Of a stretch of 64,000 nucleotides of DNA, positions 11,965-22,940 are shown one piece after another (the stretch's first letter is position 1; the number at the start of each line of letters is the position of its first letter). Location: positions 41,218,422 through 41,282,421 of the forward strand of contig NC_080047.1 of assembly GCF_026212465.1 (NCBI RefSeq). Reading direction: 5' to 3'. The position numbers were made by a program, and so were the translations under genes. A model generated the notes under the pieces. That model searched no databases, was not told the origin of the DNA, and worked only from the letters and a program-made list of their open reading frames with translations. The stretch comes from Amaranthus tricolor (taxonomy: Eukaryota; Streptophyta; Magnoliopsida; Caryophyllales; Amaranthaceae).

Positions 11965-12136
11965 ATTCCTCCCTCTTTAAAAATAATTGTCCTCAATTCT
12001 AAGTACTCCATGGCTTGCTGGACTAACGCCCAATAAAAACTACTCCTTGTTGGTTGCTCTTGATCTAAATGCTGAATTGCTATTGAACTACTGTTTGCTG
12101 AACCATGCATCTGCTACTATTTGCTGCTGTGCTGGA

Positions 12137-12916
12137 CTATTGTATTGATCCTCCTGCTGTGCTTTCCAGGTTCCCCATGATCATAGCACATGTAAGCATG
12201 AATGCCCTTGTTCTCACTTGCATAATGAACCATACCCATATGTTAAACAAGCTTACCAAGAAGATTAGCTTGCTTGTATTGCCAATAACACAATGAACTT
12301 GTATCATTCTCCCCTTCTTAGAAAAAATTCGACCCCGAATTTTTGTAGGGTTGAATTCCACAAATCTCTCCATATGAACATAATCCATTAAAGGTGATTC
12401 TTCAACCACAAAATCAACCTTTACAAATTCATGCTTCTTAGCTAGCTCTATTTGTGAATCATCTTCAAAACTTGCATGAACATTGGCCTTATGAAATACC
12501 TCTTGTCTAGTACAACGCAAATCATCACAAGATGTCTCCACAACTTCTTTAAGATCATCGACCATCTCTACACAAGAAGCTTCAACAACCTCTCCAAGAT
12601 CTCTAATGCTTTCAACCGTAGGTGTTTCAACCATGCTTTCAAGATCATGAACAACTACTACACAAGGTGTTTCAACCACCTCCTCAAGAGCTTCAACAAA
12701 CTCTTCACAATCCGATTCCGGATATTCATCGTAGATAGGAATCACATTTGCATACAAGTCAAGTTCCTCTTGTTTAGAAGCAATATCATCACCTTTATGC
12801 TCATCAATCATCTCTTCACAAGATTCTTCAATGACTACTTCGTTATTTGATTTTGAAATATCATCATGAGAAGGAGCCAATGATGTTTGTTCTTCAACAT
12901 GCTTTGAAGCGATGTT
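12137..12916 (-). pseudogene. 371-aa protein copy 3, C-terminal part
   Basis: C-terminal two-thirds of the same ORF, cut by the nested Copia after the codons for the RAIYNI stretch. The rest is at 18471-18811. An apparent start inside the Copia LTR gives a 281-codon frame, which I treat as fortuitous. Confidence 0.85.
12912..12916. other. Left target-site duplication ATGTT of nested Copia
   Basis: ATGTT precedes the left Copia LTR and recurs right after the right LTR at 18471-18475. Intact units show a single ATGTT at this point. Confidence 0.9.
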
Positions 12917-13646
12917 TATTGGAAATATAATGCAAATACAAATAAAACAAACCGATTTGTATTTTCCTTGTGTGGATGGCAATGGAACTCCTTGCTTTGT
13001 AAATCACCAAATGGACACCATGAAGATAAGGTTGCGACAATCAAAGAAGTCGCTCGGAAACTTGATATGAGTAGAAGGCGTTCATACACTTTCCTATTGT
13101 GATATTTCTCCCACAAAGGTGCTTGGGATGATAAATGAAATTCACAATGAGATACAATCTACACAACAAAATCCTAGCACAAGGAAATCGCAATAGTAAA
13201 TACAAGTGTTGTAGTGAATTATGAACTTTGATGATATTAAGAGTTAATTACTCTCTCAATATTATCTCATGAAAGGAAGAACAAGAATGGAAGTATTCTT
13301 AAGAGAGAAATCATAAATCATATGAAATTGGGATGGAATGTCCCTTGTCATGCAACCTCTATTTATAGAGCTATGCATCAAACAATACCTCCTTTTGAAA
13401 CAGAAGTGTTTCACCAAACAAAGCTTTTTCACCAAGCAAAGCTTATGAAACAATGTAATGTTTCACCAAGCAAAGCTTATGAAACAATGTAATGTTTCAC
13501 TAAGCAAAGCTTATGAAACAAAGTAATGTTTCATCAAATTCTTTGAGGCATTTAATTTGGACTTATAATATATTTATTTAGTCCCACTACTATACTAGGT
13601 ATGTAGTATATACAAATCTTGGTCTATATACTCTAAATGTTCAACA
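12917..13646 (-). repeat. 3' LTR of nested Copia
   Basis: 730 bp. It contains a TATA-like TATAAATA (minus strand, 13360-13367) and a 34-bp minisatellite (about 13429-13540). It looks identical to 17741-18470. Confidence 0.92.
13429..13540. repeat. 34-bp minisatellite in Copia LTR
   Basis: About three tandem units start at 13447, 13481 and 13515, exactly 34 bp apart, preceded by a partial unit. Each contains TTTCAC.AAGCAAAGCTTATG. The block is copied in the other LTR at about 18253-18364. It lies just downstream of the TATA-like box in element orientation, so it would be transcribed. Confidence 0.85.
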
Positions 13647-13660
13647 ATCCTCCCCCATTT
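13647..13660 (-). other. Polypurine tract of nested Copia
   Basis: The minus strand reads AAATGGGGGAGGAT directly upstream of the 3' LTR start TGTTGAAC, the expected place for plus-strand priming. Confidence 0.8.
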
Positions 13661-14199
13661 AGAGTATAAGAAACCTCCTTCTTCCTTTACACATTAAGTA
13701 TATAATTTCGTTTCATGCATCAACGCTAATGTCCCTACGGATTGAATTAACGCCTAGTATAAAACACTTCACAAGCGATCGAACTAGAATGATGTCCCTA
13801 CGGATTGAATCAACTAGCCCATCGAACCACTTGAAGGTTAAATACGCACAAAACCAATAACACATTGTCATTTACCTTGACACATTATATAGGGCCGTGT
13901 CCATATCTATTCATAAGTTTATCATAGTCGGATATGCCAATCTTGACTACTTGAAGCGGCCAAAACTTCAAACTTATATAGGTAGGTTCTCACTACGTAA
14001 AACATATCCCCGTGATAGGATACCACCAAGAGCTCTTCAACCCTTGACCTTGAGAACTTGAGCGACTACCTTGTCATCACGATCTAAAGCAACTATGGGT
14101 CATTCATCCTTGTTGCTTTCAAAGACTTTAAAGGACTTTACCACATTGAATTCAAGACACAATGCTACTTGTGTGTGAATTGGGACTTTCCTTTAAACT

Positions 14200-15690
14200 T
14201 TATTGACATAAACCGATCTCAATTGACGCTTGTTCAATTGAAACCTTACTCATGGCTTTAGTGAAAAAATCCGCCAAATTGAACTTGGTGTTCACATAGT
14301 CAAGAGTTATGACCCCATGAATGATAAGATCTTGCACTAGACTGTGTCTTAGAGCAATGTGACTCGACTTACCATTATACACTTGACTATAAGCTCTTCC
14401 CAAAGCCGTTGTGCAATCCGAATAAATTGCCACCGGTGAAATTGGCTTTGGCAACAAAGGTATCTCAAACATGAGATTCCTTAACCACTCCGCTTCATTT
14501 GCCGCCGAGGCGAGTGCAATGAATTCCGCAGACATAGTGGAATCTGCTATTACCATTTGTTTCTTGGAAGCCCATGAAATGGCACCTCCCCCATAAACAA
14601 ATACCCAACCACTAGTTGAAGAATTATCCTCTTCATTAGTGATCCAACTAGCATCGGAATAACCTTCCAAAATAGGAGGTTCACCGCTATAAGTTATACC
14701 ATAATTTATGGTTCCTTTCAAGTATCGTAATACTCTTCTTATCGCCAACCAATGTTGAGGACCCGGGTTACTAGTAAATCTACTCAATTTACCAACCGCA
14801 AATGCTATGTCCGGCCTTGTACAAGTCATAGCATACATCAATGATCCAATAATCTTTGCATACTCTAATTGAGAAATTGGTTTCCCGGTATGCTTGGTAA
14901 ATTTCATACCTTGCTCCATGGGACTTGAGATTGGTGTCAAATCTTGCAATTTAAACCTATTAAGCACTTTATCAATATAATGAGATTGACCAAGCTTAAT
15001 ACGACCACCATCTCTTTTGATCTTTATGCCTAAGATCACATCGGCCTCCCCCATATCCTTCATTTGGAAGGATTTAGACAAAAAATCCTTTGTCTCTTGG
15101 ATATGTACTATATTAGTACCAAAGATGAGCATGTCATCCACGTATAAGCAAATGATAACTCCATTGCCATGGTTATCAAATTTGCTATAAACGCATTTAT
15201 CCGCTTGATTCAACTTGAATCCAAAGGACAATATAGTTTCATCAAACTTTTGATACCATTGTTTTGGTGCTTGTTTAAGTCTATATAGTGACTTAACAAG
15301 TTTACAAACCTTATTTTCTTGTCCTTTCAAAACAAACCCTTCGGGTTGTTTCATGTAAACTTCCTCATCTAGCTCACCGTATAAGAATGATGTTTTCACA
15401 TCTATTTGATGGACCCCTAGATGATAAATTGTAGCCAACGCTACCAACAACCTAATGGTGGTTATCCTTGCAACGAGTGCATATGTATCGAAGTGACCGA
15501 TACACTGCTTTTGTCTAATGCTTTGTGCCACTAAACGGGCCTTGAACTTATCAATAGTTCCATCAATTTTCATCTTCTTGCGGAAGATCCACTTGCAACC
15601 AATTGGTTTACAAGTCGGTGGGAGATCTACTAATACCCAAATATTATTCCCCATGATGGATTGCATCTCATCATCTATGCCTATTTCCAA
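14200..15690 (-). CDS. Copia reverse transcriptase-RNase H (truncated pol)
   Basis: A 496-codon open frame. Residues about 1-250 match the Copia-type reverse transcriptase: CKWIFRKK, KARLVAQ, QIDVKTSFLYGELDEEVYM, the SLYRLKQAPKQWY stretch and the catalytic YVDDMLIFG near 178-186. Residues about 280-480 are the RNase H part: YAKIIGSLMYAMTCTRPDIA, GYSDASW, SAEFIALASAANEAEWL and YSDCTTALG. The usual upstream gag, protease and integrase are missing. Related coding text continues in another frame to about 15790, so the shown start is not the original start. It may supply RT activity if expressed, but could not form a complete element on its own. Confidence 0.85.
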   Translation of the reverse strand: MEIGIDDEMQSIMGNNIWVLVDLPPTCKPIGCKWIFRKKMKIDGTIDKFKARLVAQSIRQKQCIGHFDTYALVARITTIRLLVALATIYHLGVHQIDVKTSFLYGELDEEVYMKQPEGFVLKGQENKVCKLVKSLYRLKQAPKQWYQKFDETILSFGFKLNQADKCVYSKFDNHGNGVIICLYVDDMLIFGTNIVHIQETKDFLSKSFQMKDMGEADVILGIKIKRDGGRIKLGQSHYIDKVLNRFKLQDLTPISSPMEQGMKFTKHTGKPISQLEYAKIIGSLMYAMTCTRPDIAFAVGKLSRFTSNPGPQHWLAIRRVLRYLKGTINYGITYSGEPPILEGYSDASWITNEEDNSSTSGWVFVYGGGAISWASKKQMVIADSTMSAEFIALASAANEAEWLRNLMFEIPLLPKPISPVAIYSDCTTALGRAYSQVYNGKSSHIALRHSLVQDLIIHGVITLDYVNTKFNLADFFTKAMSKVSIEQASIEIGLCQ

Positions 15691-15790
15691 AAGGCACTAT
15701 CTTGTGATGTCATAGCATCACTAAAAGTCAATGGATCTATTTCCACATTAAATAAATATGGAACACTAGAAGTAACATTATTCTAGTACC

Positions 15791-17566
15791 TTTGACCAAT
15801 CATCAAGCATTTTTTTTTTTTTTTTTTTTTTTTGAAAAAAGACTTTTTATTAAACATCTCAAACAAGAGATTATTGACTTTTTAATTAACATCTCAAACA
15901 AGAGATAATTTAATCTTTTTGTCTAAAACTAAGACAAATGTTTATGGATAAAATACTATCTTTATTAGTTTACACGTGGAAGTTTAAAATTACCTCCCCT
16001 ATTTGTAAACGTTCAATCACAAATAGAAATGACAATTCTTTGTGATCCAATTCAAAATTGAATTTCATACATATAATTATGTATAATTTGAGAAAATTTC
16101 TTACATTATTACAAACTAGTAATAATAAATTAATTATTAAACATTATGGAATTTATTTGCCATAATATACATTTTATGCTTAAGGCATAAAATACATTAT
16201 CATACCACTTGATAATTCACATGTCTTAAAGGACACAATTTTATAAGTAAATACTTATAAATAATAATCACTTTATTAGTTTTAAAACAAATCAACTTGT
16301 CACATATAATTTATGAATAAATTATATACCATCCATTTACTTATATGGATCAAATAAACGTACCAAAATTATTATTACAAACTAGTAATAATAATTTAAT
16401 TTATAAACATTATGGAATTTTAATCACTATAAAACATAATTTGCAAAATCTATGCAAATTAATTTATTCTCTTATATAGAATAACATTTATTTCATAACT
16501 ATTTTCATAAGTAATGATAAACACAACCTCTTACTTATAATTTCAACATTGTTGAATTATACATAATAATTTAATCTTAATTATTATAAATAATGGTCCG
16601 ACCATATTAAATTTAAATTTAAAATGCTCCATATACATAAACATGTATATCTACATGAATATAAATTCTACCCCTTAATCTTAGTTATAATATAACTAGA
16701 TTGACTTGGGTAATTATATAACTCATTTGAGTATTTCAATGTAAATCATTACCCCTTTTATTTTTTATTTTCTTTCTTTTTTTTTTTTTTTTTTTGAATA
16801 AATTTGGGTATATAAAATATATGTCACTTTAATTTGGTCTCATCATGAGATACATGACCAAAGTCAATAAATTTATCATTTACTTATAGGTAGTTTTTCA
16901 CAAATAACTACCATAACTAACCACAAAATGGTTACATCAATAAAATTGATACTTTATTTCATAATTAACAATAAAATAAAACAATTACAAATCAACAAAC
17001 TGAGATTAAACGAAAGTATGTTAAACAAAATTATCATACCTTTGGTTTTGATGCTACACGACATACATCAATTATCAACATGATAAAAAAAATCAATCAC
17101 TTTCTTAAAACATGCCTCATGAAGAATTAATTCCATCAAGTATAGAACATAATCATACTTTAATCAATCAATATCCGATAAGACACATACTTAATGTATA
17201 CTTAGCAATTTTAATTTATATATAATATATAAAACCTTACTTTGTAGTACTTTTATTCCATACTACAAAATATCATTGCCCTATTAACCATGATGATCAC
17301 ATGAATATATTTCTATTCTCTTTTCTTAATTAATTATTAAGAAAAATAATACTTTATAACTTCCATCATAAATTTTCATCATCAAAATAACACATACCCA
17401 CTTCTCTAGATCATATCTTTGTAAAATACTATCACCCACATGCTTTACTTCAAATTAAAATTTGAACACATGTATATGATCATCCAAAAGAAGATTGAAA
17501 TGTATGTAAAAACTTTTTCACAAATTTAAACACGAAATATCAAATACAATTTATGATTACTAAATC
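15791..17566. other. AT-rich non-coding block inside nested Copia
   Basis: About 1.8 kb replaces the region where Copia elements carry gag, protease and integrase. It begins with a poly-T run (about 15810-15832) and has another near 16780-16795. It holds recurring motifs such as ATTATGGAATTT and ACTAGTAATAATAA, but no ORF of note. I cannot say whether it is captured or decayed sequence. Confidence 0.7.
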
Positions 17567-17716
17567 TCAAGAAAAACTTACTTGTTTTCCATGATACTTC
17601 TTCTTATTAAAGATACCCATGAAAATAAATATTTCATTTGCCATCATCAGAACTTCATGTCGAAATAATTGTCCAACTTGATGAAAAATTTTAACAAGAT
17701 CTTTTACGCTTGCCAT
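17567..17716 (-). pseudogene. Short gag-like N-terminus in nested Copia
   Basis: A 49-codon frame starts 25 bp inside the 5' LTR with MASVKDLVKIF and then stops. Its position is right for a Copia gag start. The frame ends before any gag core, so it is a remnant or leader peptide. Assignment to gag rests mainly on position. Confidence 0.4.
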
Positions 17717-17740
17717 CTTTGAAAAACTATCACAATAGAT

Positions 17741-18470
17741 TATTGGAAATATAATGCAAATACAAATAAAACAAACCGATTTGTATTTTCCTTGTGTGGA
17801 TGGCAATGGAACTCCTTGCTTTGTAAATCACCAAATGGACACCATGAAGATAAGGTTGCGACAATCAAAGAAGTCGCTCGGAAACTTGATATGAGTAGAA
17901 GGCGTTCATACACTTTCCTATTGTGATATTTCTCCCACAAAGGTGCTTGGGATGATAAATGAAATTCACAATGAGATACAATCTACACAACAAAATCCTA
18001 GCACAAGGAAATCGCAATAGTAAATACAAGTGTTGTAGTGAATTATGAACTTTGATGATATTAAGAGTTAATTACTCTCTCAATATTATCTCATGAAAGG
18101 AAGAACAAGAATGGAAGTATTCTTAAGAGAGAAATCATAAATCATATGAAATTGGGATGGAATGTCCCTTGTCATGCAACCTCTATTTATAGAGCTATGC
18201 ATCAAACAATACCTCCTTTTGAAACAGAAGTGTTTCACCAAACAAAGCTTTTTCACCAAGCAAAGCTTATGAAACAATGTAATGTTTCACCAAGCAAAGC
18301 TTATGAAACAATGTAATGTTTCACTAAGCAAAGCTTATGAAACAAAGTAATGTTTCATCAAATTCTTTGAGGCATTTAATTTGGACTTATAATATATTTA
18401 TTTAGTCCCACTACTATACTAGGTATGTAGTATATACAAATCTTGGTCTATATACTCTAAATGTTCAACA
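17741..18470 (-). repeat. 5' LTR of nested Copia
   Basis: 730 bp, apparently identical to 12917-13646. The TATA-like box TATAAATA lies at 18184-18191 on the minus strand and would drive the element's transcript. ATGTT follows at 18471-18475. Confidence 0.92.
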
Positions 18471-18811
18471 ATGTTATATATAGCCCTATACTTACCATTA
18501 GGGTCATACTTAAGAACAGTTACCACTTTCGAATCCCCATATCTCCCTTGCAATTCCTGTTGAAATCTCAACTTTTCTTGTTGAAGATGAAGCTTTCTCT
18601 TCAAACCTTGCACTTGCCTCCTAACTAGCACCAATTGTTTCTGAGAGAGATCAACATTCTTCCAATATCCAAAGTTTTCATAAAACTTTATTAACTCTCC
18701 AAGATATTCTTCCCTAATCTCCAATGATTGCAGCTTATCCCTCAATGCATGTTCATAATCTGCTTCATCCAATGTTCCATATTTGTTCACGTTTAACCTT
18801 GATAATGTCAT
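18471..18811 (-). pseudogene. 371-aa protein copy 3, N-terminal part
   Basis: First ~113 codons of the array's ORF, including the coiled-coil-like region, separated from the rest (12137-12916) by the Copia. Read-through into the Copia LTR gives a 130-codon frame ending at 18419. Confidence 0.85.
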
Positions 18812-19718
18812 CTTCTCGACTCAATGAAGGGTGAAAAAGGAAAAAAAAGAAAGAAAAAAAGACACGAGGTTTGGAATTTTCTGTGCGCACAAAACAGAAT
18901 GCAACAGAAACAAACAGAAACAAACAGCACAATTTCAGAATTCTGTATGAAATGTTTGCTATTGAAAACCCAACCAAAACAACTCCAAGTATGATGAAAC
19001 TTGGTGACAACACACCTCACGATGTCTACAAACACCCCAAATTGAAATTACTCAAAAATGTTGAGTGGTTTGATCACAAATCAAATTTTACTACACACAT
19101 ACAGTTTGAATTATTTCTGTGACCTTTGGTCAAAAACACTTGCGCATCTTTTTTTCCACAACCCCACTAACTACAAAACAAGGCTTACCAAAAACTAGAC
19201 TCAAAATGTGAAAAAAAGAAACAATGAAAAAGACTCAAAAATGAAAGAGAAATGATGAAAATACAGAAGACACAAAAAAAAATGAAGCCCCTTGTACTTT
19301 TTCAAAACAACACTGAAATGGGTCAATCAAGAAGCCTATGAAACGTAAGAAAAAATGCACACATGATGTGGTTTGATGAATATAGGATGTTAATTGATAA
19401 TTTGATGGAAAATGAAGGCCAAAGGATAGAATCTTGGTAGGTTTTCGAAGACAACTTACCACAGTGCACAAAACTGATCACTTGTGCGCAGTCTAATGAA
19501 TCATGCATATCTCCTTCACTAATCCACCAAATCCAATAATTCCAAAGCAAAAAGTTCACCAACTCAATGAAGAATGTCGTGCAAAAACAGTTTTGAAAAA
19601 TAACCTCAAACGTTCCTCCAAATCGATCACGTTTCAAACCCCAAAAACTGACAGAACTGAACAATGGTTCCTCTGTGCGTACCTTGTCCCCTTCGTGAAC
19701 CGTGCTCTGATACCAAGT

Positions 19719-20745
19719 TGATGCGTAACCGGGGCTGGTTAAGGCCTTGGTTATGCAAGGATGAATGTCGCGCAGAAGCTTTAATGATTACTACAAACAA
19801 TACTACGAAATGATCATGCAAAGAACACGAAACAACCACAAACAGAATCAAGAAATCCTTTCTTGATTTTCTGATGGTGATCCCCTGTGACCCTCCTCTA
19901 TGATCGATTCTAAACTGATATGTACAAAGCCTTCCAGACCTTGCACTCGAGGTTTCCTTAAAGTATGAAGGTTGCTCCACAACTCTTAACACTCCAAGGA
20001 TCAAAGGTTACTCCGTAGCCTTTGATGAAGTTGCCTCCAACTTCGAAGAAGAAAACAGAAAACTCTTTTGTGAATACCTCTATTACTTTGATTAATCTCA
20101 AATACAAGTTGTTGAACGTCTATTATATGGGGGAGGCCCTCCTTATATAGAGTCCTCAACTAATCATAACAGCTATAAAGTCACGAGCCTAATTAAAATG
20201 CACGTGCTAATACATGGGTACTTAAAACAGAAACAAAACACTTAGACAAATTCTGATCTGCAAATCCTTCGAGCAGCCCTCCTTCACCTTAGCTTCTAGG
20301 ACTCCACGTGGCTTTTTAGAGTGGTTTTAGGACTTTGATAGCAAGTTCCTAGTGTAGAGATTCTATTTCAACCCTTGGTCGCACAAGATACCATGAAACA
20401 CGATCTACACAACGCGTGCTAGGTGAGCTGGTCAGAACAAGCTTGCTGTTCTGATTTGTACTTCTTGTTGAGTGGCTGACCTTCACATCTCATTTCAGTG
20501 GGTTTTACATGATGTATAATGATGTTCTTGGGCCAAGGCATGAAGTTCCAAGTACCAAGATTCCATTTCCACTTTATCCCAGGTCATGGATGCATAGGTT
20601 TGGTCTCCACGTGTCGTGCAAGGTGACCTCGTCGCTAGTTCGCTGCTGTGTTGTTTTGAAACCATGAGCTGTTCCCTGAGGCAGCCTTGTGTACCATGAG
20701 CTGTTCCCTTTGCTATCTGTACTTGATGCAACCACATTTGCATCA
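19719..20745 (-). repeat. LTR 4 of the array
   Basis: 1,027 bp, B-type (G at 20402, A at 20487), with one private change: C at 20380 where the others have G. Confidence 0.93.
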
Positions 20746-20917
20746 ATTCCTCCCTCTTTAAAAATAATTGTCCTCAATTCTAAGTACTCCATGGCTTGCT
20801 GGACTAACGCCCAATAAAAACTACTCCTTGTTGGTTGCTCTTGATCTAAATGCTGAATTGCTATTGAACTACTGTTTGCTGAACCATGCATCTGCTACTA
20901 TTTGCTGCTGTGCTGGA

Positions 20918-22033
20918 CTATTGTATTGATCCTCCTGCTGTGCTTTCCAGGTTCCCCATGATCATAGCACATGTAAGCATGAATGCCCTTGTTCTCACTT
21001 GCATAATGAACCATACCCATATGTTAAACAAGCTTACCAAGAAGATTAGCTTGCTTGTATTGCCAATAACACAATGAACTTGTATCATTCTCCCCTTCTT
21101 AGAAAAAATTCGACCCCGAATTTTTGTAGGGTTGAATTCCACAAATCTCTCCATATGAACATAATCCATTAAAGGTGATTCTTCAACCACAAAATCAACC
21201 TTTACAAATTCATGCTTCTTAGCTAGCTCTATTTGTGAATCATCTTCAAAACTTGCATGAACATTGGCCTTATGAAATACCTCTTGTCTAGTACAACGCA
21301 AATCATCACAAGATGTCTCCACAACTTCTTTAAGATCATCGACCATCTCTACACAAGAAGCTTCAACAACCTCTCCAAGATCTCTAATGCTTTCAACCGT
21401 AGGTGTTTCAACCATGCTTTCAAGATCATGAACAACTACTACACAAGGTGTTTCAACCACCTCCTCAAGAGCTTCAACAAACTCTTCACAATCCGATTCC
21501 GGATATTCATCGTAGATAGGAATCACATTTGCATACAAGTCAAGTTCCTCTTGTTTAGAAGCAATATCATCACCTTTATGCTCATCAATCATCTCTTCAC
21601 AAGATTCTTCAATGACTACTTCGTTATTTGATTTTGAAATATCATCATGAGAAGGAGCCAATGATGTTTGTTCTTCAACATGCTTTGAAGCGATGTTATA
21701 TATAGCCCTATACTTACCATTAGGGTCATACTTAAGAACAGTTACCACTTTCGAATCCCCATATCTCCCTTGCAATTCCTGTTGAAATCTCAACTTTTCT
21801 TGTTGAAGATGAAGCTTTCTCTTCAAACCTTGCACTTGCCTCCTAACTAGCACCAATTGTTTCTGAGAGAGATCAACATTCTTCCAATATCCAAAGTTTT
21901 CATAAAACTTTATTAACTCTCCAAGATATTCTTCCCTAATCTCCAATGATTGCAGCTTATCCCTCAATGCATGTTCATAATCTGCTTCATCCAATGTTCC
22001 ATATTTGTTCACGTTTAACCTTGATAATGTCAT
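20918..22033 (-). CDS. 371-aa retrotransposon internal protein, copy 4
   Basis: Identical protein to those at 5693-6808 and 8915-10030. It lies in internal region 20746-22940, the one closest to the array's 5' LTR and so the most likely to be transcribed from the outer promoter. Confidence 0.6.
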   Translation of the reverse strand: MTLSRLNVNKYGTLDEADYEHALRDKLQSLEIREEYLGELIKFYENFGYWKNVDLSQKQLVLVRRQVQGLKRKLHLQQEKLRFQQELQGRYGDSKVVTVLKYDPNGKYRAIYNIASKHVEEQTSLAPSHDDISKSNNEVVIEESCEEMIDEHKGDDIASKQEELDLYANVIPIYDEYPESDCEEFVEALEEVVETPCVVVVHDLESMVETPTVESIRDLGEVVEASCVEMVDDLKEVVETSCDDLRCTRQEVFHKANVHASFEDDSQIELAKKHEFVKVDFVVEESPLMDYVHMERFVEFNPTKIRGRIFSKKGRMIQVHCVIGNTSKLIFLVSLFNIWVWFIMQVRTRAFMLTCAMIMGNLESTAGGSIQ

Positions 22034-22940
22034 CTTCTCGACTCAATGAAGGGTGAAAAAGGAAAAAAAAGAAAGAAAAAAAGACACGAGGTTTGGAATT
22101 TTCTGTGCGCACAAAACAGAATGCAACAGAAACAAACAGAAACAAACAGCACAATTTCAGAATTCTGTATGAAATGTTTGCTATTGAAAACCCAACCAAA
22201 ACAACTCCAAGTATGATGAAACTTGGTGACAACACACCTCACGATGTCTACAAACACCCCAAATTGAAATTACTCAAAAATGTTGAGTGGTTTGATCACA
22301 AATCAAATTTTACTACACACATACAGTTTGAATTATTTCTGTGACCTTTGGTCAAAAACACTTGCGCATCTTTTTTTCCACAACCCCACTAACTACAAAA
22401 CAAGGCTTACCAAAAACTAGACTCAAAATGTGAAAAAAAGAAACAATGAAAAAGACTCAAAAATGAAAGAGAAATGATGAAAATACAGAAGACACAAAAA
22501 AAAATGAAGCCCCTTGTACTTTTTCAAAACAACACTGAAATGGGTCAATCAAGAAGCCTATGAAACGTAAGAAAAAATGCACACATGATGTGGTTTGATG
22601 AATATAGGATGTTAATTGATAATTTGATGGAAAATGAAGGCCAAAGGATAGAATCTTGGTAGGTTTTCGAAGACAACTTACCACAGTGCACAAAACTGAT
22701 CACTTGTGCGCAGTCTAATGAATCATGCATATCTCCTTCACTAATCCACCAAATCCAATAATTCCAAAGCAAAAAGTTCACCAACTCAATGAAGAATGTC
22801 GTGCAAAAACAGTTTTGAAAAATAACCTCAAACGTTCCTCCAAATCGATCACGTTTCAAACCCCAAAAACTGACAGAACTGAACAATGGTTCCTCTGTGC
22901 GTACCTTGTCCCCTTCGTGAACCGTGCTCTGATACCAAGT

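Larger units (their letters stand above)
12917..18470 (-). mobile_element. Nested Copia-type LTR retrotransposon, internally reduced
   Basis: A 5,554-bp element inside internal region 3, minus strand, bounded by ATGTT duplications. Its 730-bp LTRs (12917-13646 and 17741-18470; minus strand TGTTGAAC...CCAATA) show no difference that I found, so the insertion is very young. The internal region has a polypurine tract, an RT-RNase H ORF, a long AT-rich stretch where integrase, protease and most of gag would be expected, and a short gag-like start. I do not recognise a standard iMet primer binding site next to the 5' LTR. It probably moved using proteins from a related full-length element. Confidence 0.92.

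Noticed and set aside
5693..12850. Repeated short plus-strand ORFs (for example 124 codons at 6032-6406)
   Set aside because: They are antisense to the 371-codon ORF and exist only because the array repeats it.
12137..12982. A 281-codon gene starting in the Copia LTR
   Set aside because: It is a chance fusion of LTR sequence with the interrupted array ORF.
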